Of a stretch of DNA of 38,862 nucleotides, positions 15,737-23,274 are shown in pieces (position 1 is the first letter of the stretch; each line of letters opens with the position of its first letter). This stretch comes from Actinomycetota bacterium (GTDB lineage: Bacteria > Actinomycetota > Actinomycetes > Streptosporangiales > Streptosporangiaceae). The stretch covers positions 1-38,862 of the forward strand of contig DAHWEX010000725.1 in NCBI GenBank assembly GCA_027326205.1. The letters run 5' to 3'. The notes under the pieces are model-generated. The model worked only from the letters and a program-made list of their open reading frames with translations, searched no databases and was not told where the DNA came from. A program made the translations under genes and the position numbers.

Positions 15737-15752
15737 TAGACAAGCACACCGT

Positions 15753-15786
15753 CCGGGGGCGCGGGCTGGCCAGCCCGCGCCCCCGG
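15753..15786 (+). terminator. 34-bp perfect palindrome in the transporter operon
   Basis: Bases 15753-15769 and 15770-15786 are exact reverse complements with no spacer, giving a very stable GC stem 17 nt after the binding-protein stop and 19 nt before the ATPase start. There is no U-tract. Stems in this position of ABC importer operons commonly act as partial terminators or block 3' exonucleases, raising binding-protein expression over ATPase and permease; that role is inferred here. Confidence 0.6.
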
Positions 15787-15805
15787 CGCAGTCCTCAGGC
15801 AGGAT

Positions 15806-16591
15806 GTGATCGTGAACGACGCTGAGCCGCTGCTGCGGCTGCGTGGCATCGGGAAGAGCTTCGGGCCCGTGCACGCACTGACTGACATCAACCTAGACAT
15901 TCCCGCCGGGCAGGTCACCGCCCTCGTTGGCGACAACGGCGCGGGAAAGTCGACGCTGATCAAGACGATCGCCGGGATCTGGGAACCGACCCGGGGCGAG
16001 ATCCTGTGGCAGGGCAGGCCCGTGCACTTCCGCTCGCCCAAGGAGGCGACCGCGACCGGGATCGCCACCGTGTACCAGGACCTGGCGCTGGCCGACAACC
16101 TGGACATCGTGCAGAAAATGATGCTCGGGCACGAGGCGCTGAAGACCGGGCTGCTTGACGAGATCACGATGGAGAAGGCGGCGAAGGAGACCCTCGCCGA
16201 CCTGCGGGTCACCACGGTCCGCAACATCCGCCAGCCGGTTGGCTCGCTGTCCGGCGGGCAGCGGCAGGCCATCGCCGTGGCCAAGGCCGTCATGCTCGAC
16301 GCCAAGCTCGTGATCATGGACGAGCCGACCGCGGCGCTCGGCGTCTCGCAGACCGCGCTCGTCCTCGACATCATCGAGCAGCTCTCCAGCCGCGGCATCG
16401 CCGTGCTGGTGATCTCGCACAACCTCACCGACGTGTTCCGCGTCGCCGACCGCATCGCCGTCCTGTACCTCGGCCGCATGGTGTCGAACGGGCCGGCGGC
16501 CAACTACGACACCAACTCTGCGGTCCACTGGATGACCACCGGCACCGGCCCCAGCGGCCGCGCCGCGGTCCCGCAGAGCGCGGAGGGCTGA
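15806..16591 (+). CDS. Sugar ABC transporter ATP-binding protein (single ABC domain)
   Basis: A 261-residue cytoplasmic ATPase that should drive import by the adjacent permease. It has Walker A GDNGAGKST (42-50), YQDLALADNLD (Q-loop), signature LSGGQRQ (from 148), Walker B VIMDEPTA with D172/E173, and ISHN (H-switch). Unlike XylG or RbsA, which carry two ABC domains in about 500 residues, it has one, as in FrcA-type systems, and probably works as a homodimer. Its closest visible relative in the window is the ATPase half of the kinase fusion; both share the QDLALxDNLD stretch. GTG 15806 is used here, but GTG 15812 with CAGGA upstream is equally plausible. The permease gene follows after 3 nt. 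Confidence 0.92.
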   Translation: MIVNDAEPLLRLRGIGKSFGPVHALTDINLDIPAGQVTALVGDNGAGKSTLIKTIAGIWEPTRGEILWQGRPVHFRSPKEATATGIATVYQDLALADNLDIVQKMMLGHEALKTGLLDEITMEKAAKETLADLRVTTVRNIRQPVGSLSGGQRQAIAVAKAVMLDAKLVIMDEPTAALGVSQTALVLDIIEQLSSRGIAVLVISHNLTDVFRVADRIAVLYLGRMVSNGPAANYDTNSAVHWMTTGTGPSGRAAVPQSAEG

Positions 16592-16594
16592 GCC

Positions 16595-17878
16595 TTGACG
16601 TCCGTGAACCAAGAGCCGACGCCCACCGAGAGCGAGATCCTGGCGTCCCCGGACGTGTCGGCCGACCTGATGGCCAACTCGTTCGGCGACTACGTGCGGA
16701 TCATGGGCAGGCGCGTCCGCTCCGGCGAGAGCGGCGCGCTGCCGGTCATCGCCGGCCTGGTCGTCATCGTGATCATCTTCCAGGTCAAGAACTCGCTGTT
16801 CCTCTCGGCGGGCAACCTGGTCAACCTGATGGCGCAGTCGGCGTTCATCATCACGCTCGGCATGGCCGAGGTCTTCGTGCTGCTGCTCGGCGACATCGAC
16901 CTCGCCGCCGGCTACACGGCCGCCTGCGGCGCGGTCGTCGCGCTGTGGCTGCTCGCGCTCGGCGACCCCTGGTGGGTCGCGGTCATCGTCGCGCTGGCCG
17001 GCTCCGCCGCCTACGGCGCCCTGCAGGGCATCGTCACCGCGAAACTGGGGCTGCCGTCGTTCGTGGTGACCCTGGCCGGCCAGCTCGGCCTGTCCGGCTT
17101 GCTGCTGTACCTGATCAACGCGACCGGCAGCATCGGCGTCGGCGGCGTGATCAACCTGCACAACAGCATCATCAACGACATCGAGAACGGCGACCTCAGC
17201 CCGACGGCCACCTGGATCGTGATGATCGCCATCGCCGTCCTGTCCGGCCTCGGCATGTTCTACGGCGACTTCCGCCGCCGGTCGGCGGGCCTCGTCGCCC
17301 CGCCGCAGTCGGTCACGCTGCTGAAGATCGGCGGGGTCCTGATCGCCGCCATCGTGGTGGCGGTGATCGCCAACCAGAACCGCGGCCGGCTGATCGTGCT
17401 GGAGGGCATGCCGTGGAGCGTGCTCGTGGTGCTCGCCATCTTGTTCCTGTGGACGATGCTGCTCGGCCGCACGCGGTTCGGCCGGTACATCTACGCGATC
17501 GGCGGGAACGCCGAGGCCGCCCGGCGGGCGGGCATCAGCATCGTGCGAATCCGCACGCTCGCGTTCACCCTGTGCGGCCTGACGGCCGGCCTGACCGGCA
17601 TCATCTACGCGTCCTACCTGGGGTCGATCTCTACCGGAGTGGACGGCGGACAGAACGTGCTGAACGCCGTCGCGGCGGCGGTCATCGGCGGCACCAGCCT
17701 CTTCGGCGGCCGCGGCAAGATGCTGCACGCGGTCATCGGCGGCCTCGTGGTCGGCGTCATCTACAACGGCCTGGAACTGCTCGGCCTGTCGGCCGCGGCC
17801 CAGCTCATGTGGACGGCGCTGGTCCTGCTCGCGGCCGTCATCGTCGACCGCATCACCAGGCGGGGGTCGGCCGGCTAA
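16595..17878 (+). CDS. XylH-type sugar ABC transporter permease
   Basis: A 427-residue integral membrane protein with about ten hydrophobic helices, family of XylH/RbsC (BPD_transp_2). The conserved segment MAEVFVLLLGDIDLAAGYTA and the cytoplasmic coupling region around NAEAARRAGISIVRIRTLAF, which contacts the ATPase, are both present. The C-terminal GKMLHAVIGGLVVGVIYNGL is typical of the xylose branch. Translation starts at TTG 16595 with a strong ribosome binding site, GGAGGG (16582-16587), 7 nt upstream inside the end of the ATPase gene. It ends the transporter operon. The kinase-fused ATPase domain encoded upstream could compete for the same coupling helices. Confidence 0.92.
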   Translation: MTSVNQEPTPTESEILASPDVSADLMANSFGDYVRIMGRRVRSGESGALPVIAGLVVIVIIFQVKNSLFLSAGNLVNLMAQSAFIITLGMAEVFVLLLGDIDLAAGYTAACGAVVALWLLALGDPWWVAVIVALAGSAAYGALQGIVTAKLGLPSFVVTLAGQLGLSGLLLYLINATGSIGVGGVINLHNSIINDIENGDLSPTATWIVMIAIAVLSGLGMFYGDFRRRSAGLVAPPQSVTLLKIGGVLIAAIVVAVIANQNRGRLIVLEGMPWSVLVVLAILFLWTMLLGRTRFGRYIYAIGGNAEAARRAGISIVRIRTLAFTLCGLTAGLTGIIYASYLGSISTGVDGGQNVLNAVAAAVIGGTSLFGGRGKMLHAVIGGLVVGVIYNGLELLGLSAAAQLMWTALVLLAAVIVDRITRRGSAG

Positions 17879-17889
17879 CCCGCCTGCCC

Positions 17890-17895
17890 GATAAT
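17890..17895 (+). promoter_or_regulatory. -10 element of the spermidine-synthase-like gene
   Basis: GATAAT lies 6 nt before the GTG at 17902, predicting a leaderless transcript that starts a new unit right after the permease stop. Confidence 0.5.
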
Positions 17896-17901
17896 GACGG
17901 A

Positions 17902-18813
17902 GTGACAGACCAGGCACGACGGCGAGCCGGGCGAACCGCGAAGGCGGTTCCCCGGCTCGCCGTGCACCAGCGGGTCCGGCTCGGGGCGGCGGAGCTGGTG
18001 CCGGACGTGGACCGGCCGGGTTCCTGGCTGCTGTTCGTGGACGGCGTCCCGCAGAGCGGGGTGGACCTCGCCGACCCCGGCTACCTGGAGTTCGAGTACG
18101 TCCGCAGGATCGGTCACGTCGCCGACCTGGCGTTCCCGCCCGGGGAGCCGGTGCGCGCGCTGCACCTCGGCGGCGGGGCGCTGACCCTGCCCCGGTACCT
18201 CCAGCACACCAGGCCCGGCTCCCGGCAGCTTGTCGCCGAGATCGACGACGAGCTCACCAGCCTGGTCCGCGCGCGCCTGCCGCTGCCCGCCGGGCACCGG
18301 ATCCGGGTGCGCGCCGCCGACGCCCGCGCCGTCGCCGAGGCCGCGCGGGAGGCGAGCTACGACCTGGTGATCGCCGACGTGTTCGCCGGGGCCGTCACGC
18401 CGCCGCACCTGACCACGGCGGAGTTCGCCGCCGCGACGGCCGCCGCGCTGCGGCCCGGCGGGGTCTACGCGGTGAACGTGGCCGGCGGCGGCGCCGCCCA
18501 CGGGGAGGCACTCGCCGCGGCGCGGTCGGCGGTCGCCACCATCCGCTCCGTTTACAAGGAAACGGCCCTGGTCGCCGAGTCGGGCGTGCTGCGCGGGCGG
18601 CGGCGCGGGAACCTCGTGATCGTCGGAAGCGACCAGGCCCTGCCGGAGGCGGCGCTGGCGCGCGCGGCGGCCGGCGACCCGTTCCCGGCGCGGCTGGTGA
18701 CGGGCACGGACCTCGCGCGCTTCGCCTCAGGCGCACCAGTTACCACTGACGCCACCATCGCCGCTAACACCTCAGCGTCATCTGGAACCTCTCCGCAGTC
18801 AACGGAATGGTAA
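17902..18813 (+). CDS. Spermidine-synthase-like protein (Rossmann methyltransferase fold)
   Basis: A 303-residue soluble protein. The core (about 65-230) is the SAM-binding fold used by spermidine synthases: the nucleotide-binding loop LHLGGGALTLPRYL, then VAEIDDEL, an acidic strand (YDLVIADVFAGAV), HLTTAEFAAATAAALRPGGV and a VNVAGGG strand. Many actinobacteria carry such stand-alone homologues without a polyamine pathway partner; their substrate is generally unknown. The last 35 residues are a Thr/Ser/Ala-rich tail that looks disordered. GTG 17902 gives the natural N-terminus. No S-adenosylmethionine decarboxylase gene is nearby, so true spermidine synthesis is not supported by context. Confidence 0.75.
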   Translation: MTDQARRRAGRTAKAVPRLAVHQRVRLGAAELVPDVDRPGSWLLFVDGVPQSGVDLADPGYLEFEYVRRIGHVADLAFPPGEPVRALHLGGGALTLPRYLQHTRPGSRQLVAEIDDELTSLVRARLPLPAGHRIRVRAADARAVAEAAREASYDLVIADVFAGAVTPPHLTTAEFAAATAAALRPGGVYAVNVAGGGAAHGEALAAARSAVATIRSVYKETALVAESGVLRGRRRGNLVIVGSDQALPEAALARAAAGDPFPARLVTGTDLARFASGAPVTTDATIAANTSASSGTSPQSTEW

Positions 18814-18851
18814 CGCGCCCGATTCGCACATAATGCGGCGGTCCGTTCTTC

Positions 18852-18857
18852 TACCCT
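18852..18857 (+). promoter_or_regulatory. -10 element of the DUF2510 gene
   Basis: TACCCT lies 7 nt before the ATG at 18865; leaderless transcript predicted. Confidence 0.45.
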
Positions 18858-18864
18858 TGGCCCC

Positions 18865-20313
18865 ATGGACTTGCCTTCCTCAGGTTGGTACCCGGACCCG
18901 TACGGGACGCCTAGCTTGCTCCGGTGGTGGGATGGGTCGGGCTGGACCCAGCACACCCACCCGGACGTGACCGCGGGCGCTAACGGGAACGGCGGGGCGC
19001 CCGCGGCGACCGCTGTGCAGGGGGCCGCCGTGGAGGCCACGGCGGTGGCGGGCACCACGGTGCAGGCCGCCGTCCAGGCCACGGCCGTCCAGCGCCCGGT
19101 CGAGGCGGCCCCGCCGCAGGCGACGGTGCTGCAGGGCGCCCCGTTCCAGGCCGGCCCCGGGTTTCCGGGCACAGGGCAGCCCTCCGCCGAATGGCTCAGC
19201 AAGACCAAGCCGCCGACCGGGCCGCCCACCCAGCCGCAGCCCGCCCTGCCGACGGGCCCCGGGTACCAGCCGATGGCCTACCAGCCGACGACGGTGCAGC
19301 CGGGCTACCCGCAGCCGGGCATGGGCTGGGGCCCGGCCGGCGGCGACGGCGCGGGCACGCAGGTGCTGGCGCCCTGGCAGGCCCCCGGCGGGCCCGGCGG
19401 CGGGCCTGGCGGATTCGGCGGGCCCGGCGGACTCGGCGGGCCCGCAGGGCCGGTACCCGGGTACGGGTACGGGTACCAGGAGGCCCAGCGGCGCCGCAGG
19501 CGGCTGGCCATCGGCCTCGGCGCCGGGGCGGTCGTCGCGATCGCGGCGATCACCGTCATCGTCTCAAGCCTCGGCGGGTCCCCGTCGACCCCCACGGCGG
19601 ACCAGGCTGCCAGCAGCCCGACGGCCGCGTCGGCCACCGCGGCGGCGTCGGCGACCGCGCCGGTTTCCGCCTCCCCGTCCGTCACCGCGTCGGCCTCGCC
19701 GGCCGTCGGCGCGAACGGGCTGCTGGCCGACTCCCAGTCGGGCCTGTCCTACAGCCAGTTGCCCTCCCCCTGGCAGGCGACCGCGTCCTGCCCGCTCAAC
19801 AGCGGCGTGTTCCCCTGGACCGACGGCGAGGACGCCGTGGCCGGCCAGGTCAACGGCAACAACGGGGCCCAGACGTGGTACGGCGAGGCCTGCTCGGGAC
19901 CGCTCCCCCAGCAGTACGGCTACAGCGGCACGGCGGACCTGCAGAACGCCGCGGAGTCCCTGGCCTCGACCTTCGAGAACGCCTACTACAGCACGCTCAA
20001 CGGCAGCGTCTCCCCCGGGCAGGACACGCCGGTCCAGGTCAGCGGGCACGCGGGCTGGGAGGTCAGCTACACCGTGTCCTACCCGGACGCGTCCGCCGAG
20101 GGCGCGACGTGGAACGGGGAGATGGCCGTCGTCGTGGTGGTCGACAACGGGACCGGCCAGCCCGGCGTCTTCTTCACGTCGATCCCGGCCACGCTGAACG
20201 AGGACAACATCGCCACCCTCATCTCGTCCCTGCGGCTCACCGCGCCATCGGCCGCCACGGGCACCGCGAGCGCGACGCCCGCCGGCACCTCGCAGGGCGG
20301 CGCGACCCCGTAA
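18865..20313 (+). CDS. DUF2510 domain membrane-anchored protein with extracellular C-terminal domain
   Basis: A 482-residue protein in four parts. Residues 6-34 are a DUF2510 motif (GWYPDPYGTPSLLRWWDGSG, then WTQHT), a small cytoplasmic module common in actinobacterial membrane proteins. Residues about 40-205 are low-complexity Ala/Gln/Pro/Gly-rich sequence. A basic cluster (RRRRR) precedes one membrane helix (about 212-234, AIGLGAGAVVAIAAITVIVS). After an Ala/Ser/Thr/Pro linker, the extracellular domain (about 285-465) begins GLSYSQLPSPWQATASC and contains two cysteines that may pair. Function is unknown; such domains are usually envelope-associated. The stop codon lies inside the terminator stem. 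Confidence 0.75.
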   Translation: MDLPSSGWYPDPYGTPSLLRWWDGSGWTQHTHPDVTAGANGNGGAPAATAVQGAAVEATAVAGTTVQAAVQATAVQRPVEAAPPQATVLQGAPFQAGPGFPGTGQPSAEWLSKTKPPTGPPTQPQPALPTGPGYQPMAYQPTTVQPGYPQPGMGWGPAGGDGAGTQVLAPWQAPGGPGGGPGGFGGPGGLGGPAGPVPGYGYGYQEAQRRRRRLAIGLGAGAVVAIAAITVIVSSLGGSPSTPTADQAASSPTAASATAAASATAPVSASPSVTASASPAVGANGLLADSQSGLSYSQLPSPWQATASCPLNSGVFPWTDGEDAVAGQVNGNNGAQTWYGEACSGPLPQQYGYSGTADLQNAAESLASTFENAYYSTLNGSVSPGQDTPVQVSGHAGWEVSYTVSYPDASAEGATWNGEMAVVVVVDNGTGQPGVFFTSIPATLNEDNIATLISSLRLTAPSAATGTASATPAGTSQGGATP

Positions 20314-20336
20314 CGCCAGGCGTTACGGGGTCGCGC
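20300..20336. terminator. Bidirectional terminator, 18-bp perfect stem
   Basis: Bases 20300-20317 and 20319-20336 are exact reverse complements around a single A. The stem lies between convergent genes (DUF2510 plus, mmsA minus) and includes the last codons and TAA of the DUF2510 gene. The same stem reads from either side. Confidence 0.75.
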
Positions 20337-20347
20337 TCACCCGGCGA

Positions 20348-21877
20348 TCAGGAATTCACCGGGAAACCCAGGTTCACCCCGCCGTGCGAGGGATCCGGCC
20401 ACCGGGAGGTGACCACCTTGCCGCGGGTGTAGAAATGCACGCCCTCCGTGCCGTGCACGTGGGTATCGCCGAACAGGGACGCCTTCCAGCCGCCGAAGGA
20501 GTAGTACGCCATCGGCACCGGGATCGGCACGTTCACCCCGACCATGCCGATCTCGCACTCGGACGCGAACCGCCGCGCGGCGCCGCCGTCGTTGGTGAAG
20601 ACCGCCACCCCGTTCCCGTACGGGCTGGCGTTGACCAGGGCCACCGCGTCGGCGTAGGACCGCGCGCGGACCACCGACAGCACCGGGCCGAAGATCTCGT
20701 CGGTGTAGGCCGTGTTGTCCGGCGTCACGTGGTCGAGCAGGGACGGCCCGAGCCAGAACCCGCCGCCGTGCCCGTCGCCGCCCTCGACGGGGTGCGCGCG
20801 GCCGTCGACCGCCAGGGTCGCGCCCTGCTCGACCCCGGAGTCCAGGTAGGAGGCGACCTTGTCCCGGTGCGCGCCGGTGACCAGCGGGCCCATCTCGGAC
20901 CGCGGGTCGGCGCCGGGCCCCACGGTCAGCTTGCCGACCCGCTCGGCGATCTTCGCGACCAGTTCGTCGCCCACCGGGTCCACGGCGACCAGCGCGGAGA
21001 CCGCCATGCACCGCTCTCCCGCGCTGCCGAACCCGGCCGACACCGCCGCGTCGGCGGCCAGGTCCAGGTCGGCGTCCGGGAGGACGACCATGTGGTTCTT
21101 CGCGCCGCCGAGGGCCTGCACCCGCTTGCCGGCCCGGGTGCCGACCTCGTAGACGGAGCGGGCGACCGGCGTGGAGCCGACGAAGGACACCGCGGCGACG
21201 TCCGGGTGGGCGAGCAGCGCGCCGACCGCGACCTTGTCGCCGTGCACGACGTTGAACACCCCGTCGGGCAGCCCGGCCTCGGCCCAGAGCCTGGCCAGCA
21301 GGACGGACGCCGACGGGTCCTTCTCCGACGGCTTGAGCACGAACGCGTTGCCGGCGGCGATCGCCACCGGGAACATCCACATCGGGACCATCGCCGGGAA
21401 GTTGAACGGGGTGATCCCCGCGACGACGCCGAGCGGCTGCCGCAGGCTGTAGGAGTCGACGCCGGTCGAGACGTTCTCGCTGAAGCCGCCCTTGAGCAGG
21501 TGCGGGATGCCGCAGGCGAACTCCACGACCTCAAGGCCGCGGGCGACCTCGCCCGCGGCGTCGGCGGCGACCTTGCCGTGCTCGCTGGTGATCAGCGCGG
21601 CAAGCTCGCCGGAGCGGGACCGGACCAGCTCGCGGAAGGCGAAGAGCACCGTGGCGCGCCTGGCCAGGGAGACGCGGCCCCAGGTCTTCGCGGCCTCCTT
21701 CGCCGCCGCCACGGCGTCGTCCACCTCGTCCGGTGCGGCGAAGTCGACGACGCCGGTGACCTGGCCGGTCGCCGGGTCGTAGATGTCGCCCTGGCGAGCG
21801 GCTACGCCGCTCCACGGCTTGCCGCCGATCCAGTGCGTACAGTGTTTGCCGGCTCGCGCGCTCGCGTGCTTGGCCAT
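20348..21877 (-). CDS. mmsA: Methylmalonate-semialdehyde dehydrogenase, CoA-acylating (MmsA)
   Basis: A 509-residue aldehyde dehydrogenase that oxidises (methyl)malonate semialdehyde with NAD+ and CoA to propionyl-CoA or acetyl-CoA, in valine, beta-alanine and pyrimidine breakdown. Key features are GITPFNFPAMVPMWMFPVAI (typical of MmsA), KPSEKDPS, FVGSTPVARSVYE, nucleophile C290 in GSAGERCMAVS and TDEIFGPVLSVVRA. Length is normal. It starts 2 bp after the upstream aminotransferase stop, so the two are co-transcribed. Together, transamination of beta-alanine or a similar omega-amino acid gives a semialdehyde that this enzyme would convert to acyl-CoA. Confidence 0.93.
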   Translation of the reverse strand: MAKHASARAGKHCTHWIGGKPWSGVAARQGDIYDPATGQVTGVVDFAAPDEVDDAVAAAKEAAKTWGRVSLARRATVLFAFRELVRSRSGELAALITSEHGKVAADAAGEVARGLEVVEFACGIPHLLKGGFSENVSTGVDSYSLRQPLGVVAGITPFNFPAMVPMWMFPVAIAAGNAFVLKPSEKDPSASVLLARLWAEAGLPDGVFNVVHGDKVAVGALLAHPDVAAVSFVGSTPVARSVYEVGTRAGKRVQALGGAKNHMVVLPDADLDLAADAAVSAGFGSAGERCMAVSALVAVDPVGDELVAKIAERVGKLTVGPGADPRSEMGPLVTGAHRDKVASYLDSGVEQGATLAVDGRAHPVEGGDGHGGGFWLGPSLLDHVTPDNTAYTDEIFGPVLSVVRARSYADAVALVNASPYGNGVAVFTNDGGAARRFASECEIGMVGVNVPIPVPMAYYSFGGWKASLFGDTHVHGTEGVHFYTRGKVVTSRWPDPSHGGVNLGFPVNS

Positions 21878-21879
21878 CG

Positions 21880-23181
21880 CTATGCCGCCGCCCGCGCGTC
21901 CACGGCCCGCAGCGCGTCGAGGAGCAGCGCGAGGCCCTCGCGCGCCTCGGCCTCGCTGAGGGTGAGCGGCGGCGCCATCCGCAGCGTCGCGCCGTACAGG
22001 CCGCCCTTGCCGACGAGCAGGCCGCGCGCCTTGGTCTCCTCCATGGCCCGGGCCGCGAGGGCCGGCGACGGCTTGCCGGTGGCGGGGTCGGCGAGGTCGA
22101 CGGCGAACATGAGGCCCTTGCCGCGCACGTCGGCGACGATGGCCAGGTCGTTCGCCGCGCCCTTGAGGCCGCTGATGACGATGTCCCCGCACGCGGCCGC
22201 GTTCCGCCGCAGGTCGTGGGAGAGCACGTAGTCGAGGGTGGCGTTGGCGGCGGTGGTGGCGATCGGGTTGCCGCCGAAGGTGGAGATGCCGTTGCCGCGG
22301 ATGCCGTCGAGCAGGTCGCCCCGGCCGACCACGCCACCGATCGCGAACCCGTTGGCGAGCCCCTTGGCGAACGTCATGAAGTCCGGGGTGACGCCGTGCG
22401 CCTGGATGCCCCAGAAGGTCTCCCCGGTGCGGCCCCAGCCGGTCTGCACCTCATCGGAGATGAACAGGATGCCGTGGGAGTCGAGGACCTCCTTGTAGGC
22501 GCTGAAGAGGCCGTCCGGAGCCATCGTGAAGCCGCCGACGCCCTGGATCGGCTCGGCGATGAGCGCGCCGACGTCCGCCGGGTGGACCGCGGCGGTCAGC
22601 AGCGCGCGCAGGTCCTCGACGCAGGCGTCGATGTACGCCGCGTCCGAGAGATCCCGGTAGGCGGGCAACTGCCGGTCCGTCCCGTGCAGGTAATGGGTGC
22701 CGAACGGGTCGTTGCTGCTCGCCTTCCAGCTCGCGTTGCCAGTGACGGCGACGGTGCCGAAGGTGCGGCCGTGGTACGAGTTCCGCATCGCGAGCACCTG
22801 GTTGGCCTTGCGGGCGCTGAGCGCCGCGGCGAGCGCGGCCTCGTTGGCCTCGGAGCCGGAGTTGGTGAAGAACACCTTGGCGTCGGGAATGCCGGAGATC
22901 GCGGCGATCTTCTCGGCGAGCTCGACCTGGCTGCGGATCAGGTACAGCGTGGAGGTGTGGTAGACGCCGGACGCGATCTGCCGCTCTACCGCCTCGCGCA
23001 CCTCGGCCACGTCGTAGCCGAGCATGTTCGTGAGGATGCCGGCGAAGAAGTCGAGATAGCTGTTGCCCTGGCCGTCGGTGACGTGGCACCCCTTGCCGCT
23101 GACGATCTCGATCGGCTCGCTGTAGTTGGTGGCGACCCACTGAGGAATGACCGCGCGGTGGCGGGCGTAGAGATCAGACAT
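21880..23181 (-). CDS. Class III (omega-type) aminotransferase
   Basis: A 433-residue PLP enzyme of the alanine-glyoxylate 2 / beta-alanine aminotransferase-like group. It shows FFTNSGSEANEAALAAALSA, RNSYHGRTFG, ISDEVQTGWGRTG and the PLP lysine K273 in FAKGLANGFAIGG. Its partner mmsA and the divergent PucR-type regulator suggest that it deaminates an omega-amino acid such as beta-alanine or 3-aminoisobutyrate to the semialdehyde handled by MmsA; the substrate is inferred from context. ATG 23181 gives the usual N-terminus (MSDLYARHRAVIPQW). It is distinct from gabT at 3782 and from the GSA-like enzyme at 30173. Confidence 0.88.
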   Translation of the reverse strand: MSDLYARHRAVIPQWVATNYSEPIEIVSGKGCHVTDGQGNSYLDFFAGILTNMLGYDVAEVREAVERQIASGVYHTSTLYLIRSQVELAEKIAAISGIPDAKVFFTNSGSEANEAALAAALSARKANQVLAMRNSYHGRTFGTVAVTGNASWKASSNDPFGTHYLHGTDRQLPAYRDLSDAAYIDACVEDLRALLTAAVHPADVGALIAEPIQGVGGFTMAPDGLFSAYKEVLDSHGILFISDEVQTGWGRTGETFWGIQAHGVTPDFMTFAKGLANGFAIGGVVGRGDLLDGIRGNGISTFGGNPIATTAANATLDYVLSHDLRRNAAACGDIVISGLKGAANDLAIVADVRGKGLMFAVDLADPATGKPSPALAARAMEETKARGLLVGKGGLYGATLRMAPPLTLSEAEAREGLALLLDALRAVDARAAA

Positions 23182-23215
23182 GGTCTCAGTCTGCCCGCGC
23201 GGCCGCTGGCCGCCT

Positions 23216-23231
23216 AGTGACAGAGTGACAC
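23216..23231. promoter_or_regulatory. Tandem 8-bp repeat in the aminotransferase/pucR intergenic region
   Basis: AGTGACAG is followed immediately by AGTGACAC. It is close to the aminotransferase start and may be part of the activator site for that operon. Confidence 0.4.
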
Positions 23232-23247
23232 GGCTATCCGGGTTATT

Positions 23248-23264
23248 CCTTACATCATGTAAGG
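23248..23264. promoter_or_regulatory. 17-bp palindromic operator upstream of the pucR-type gene
   Basis: CCTTACAT and ATGTAAGG are exact reverse complements around one C, 10 bp before the regulator ATG at 23275. It is AT-rich in a GC-rich genome, and lies between the regulator and the divergent mmsA operon, so it is a good candidate for autoregulation and control of the operon. Confidence 0.6.
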
Positions 23265-23274
23265 TCGCAGGCGG

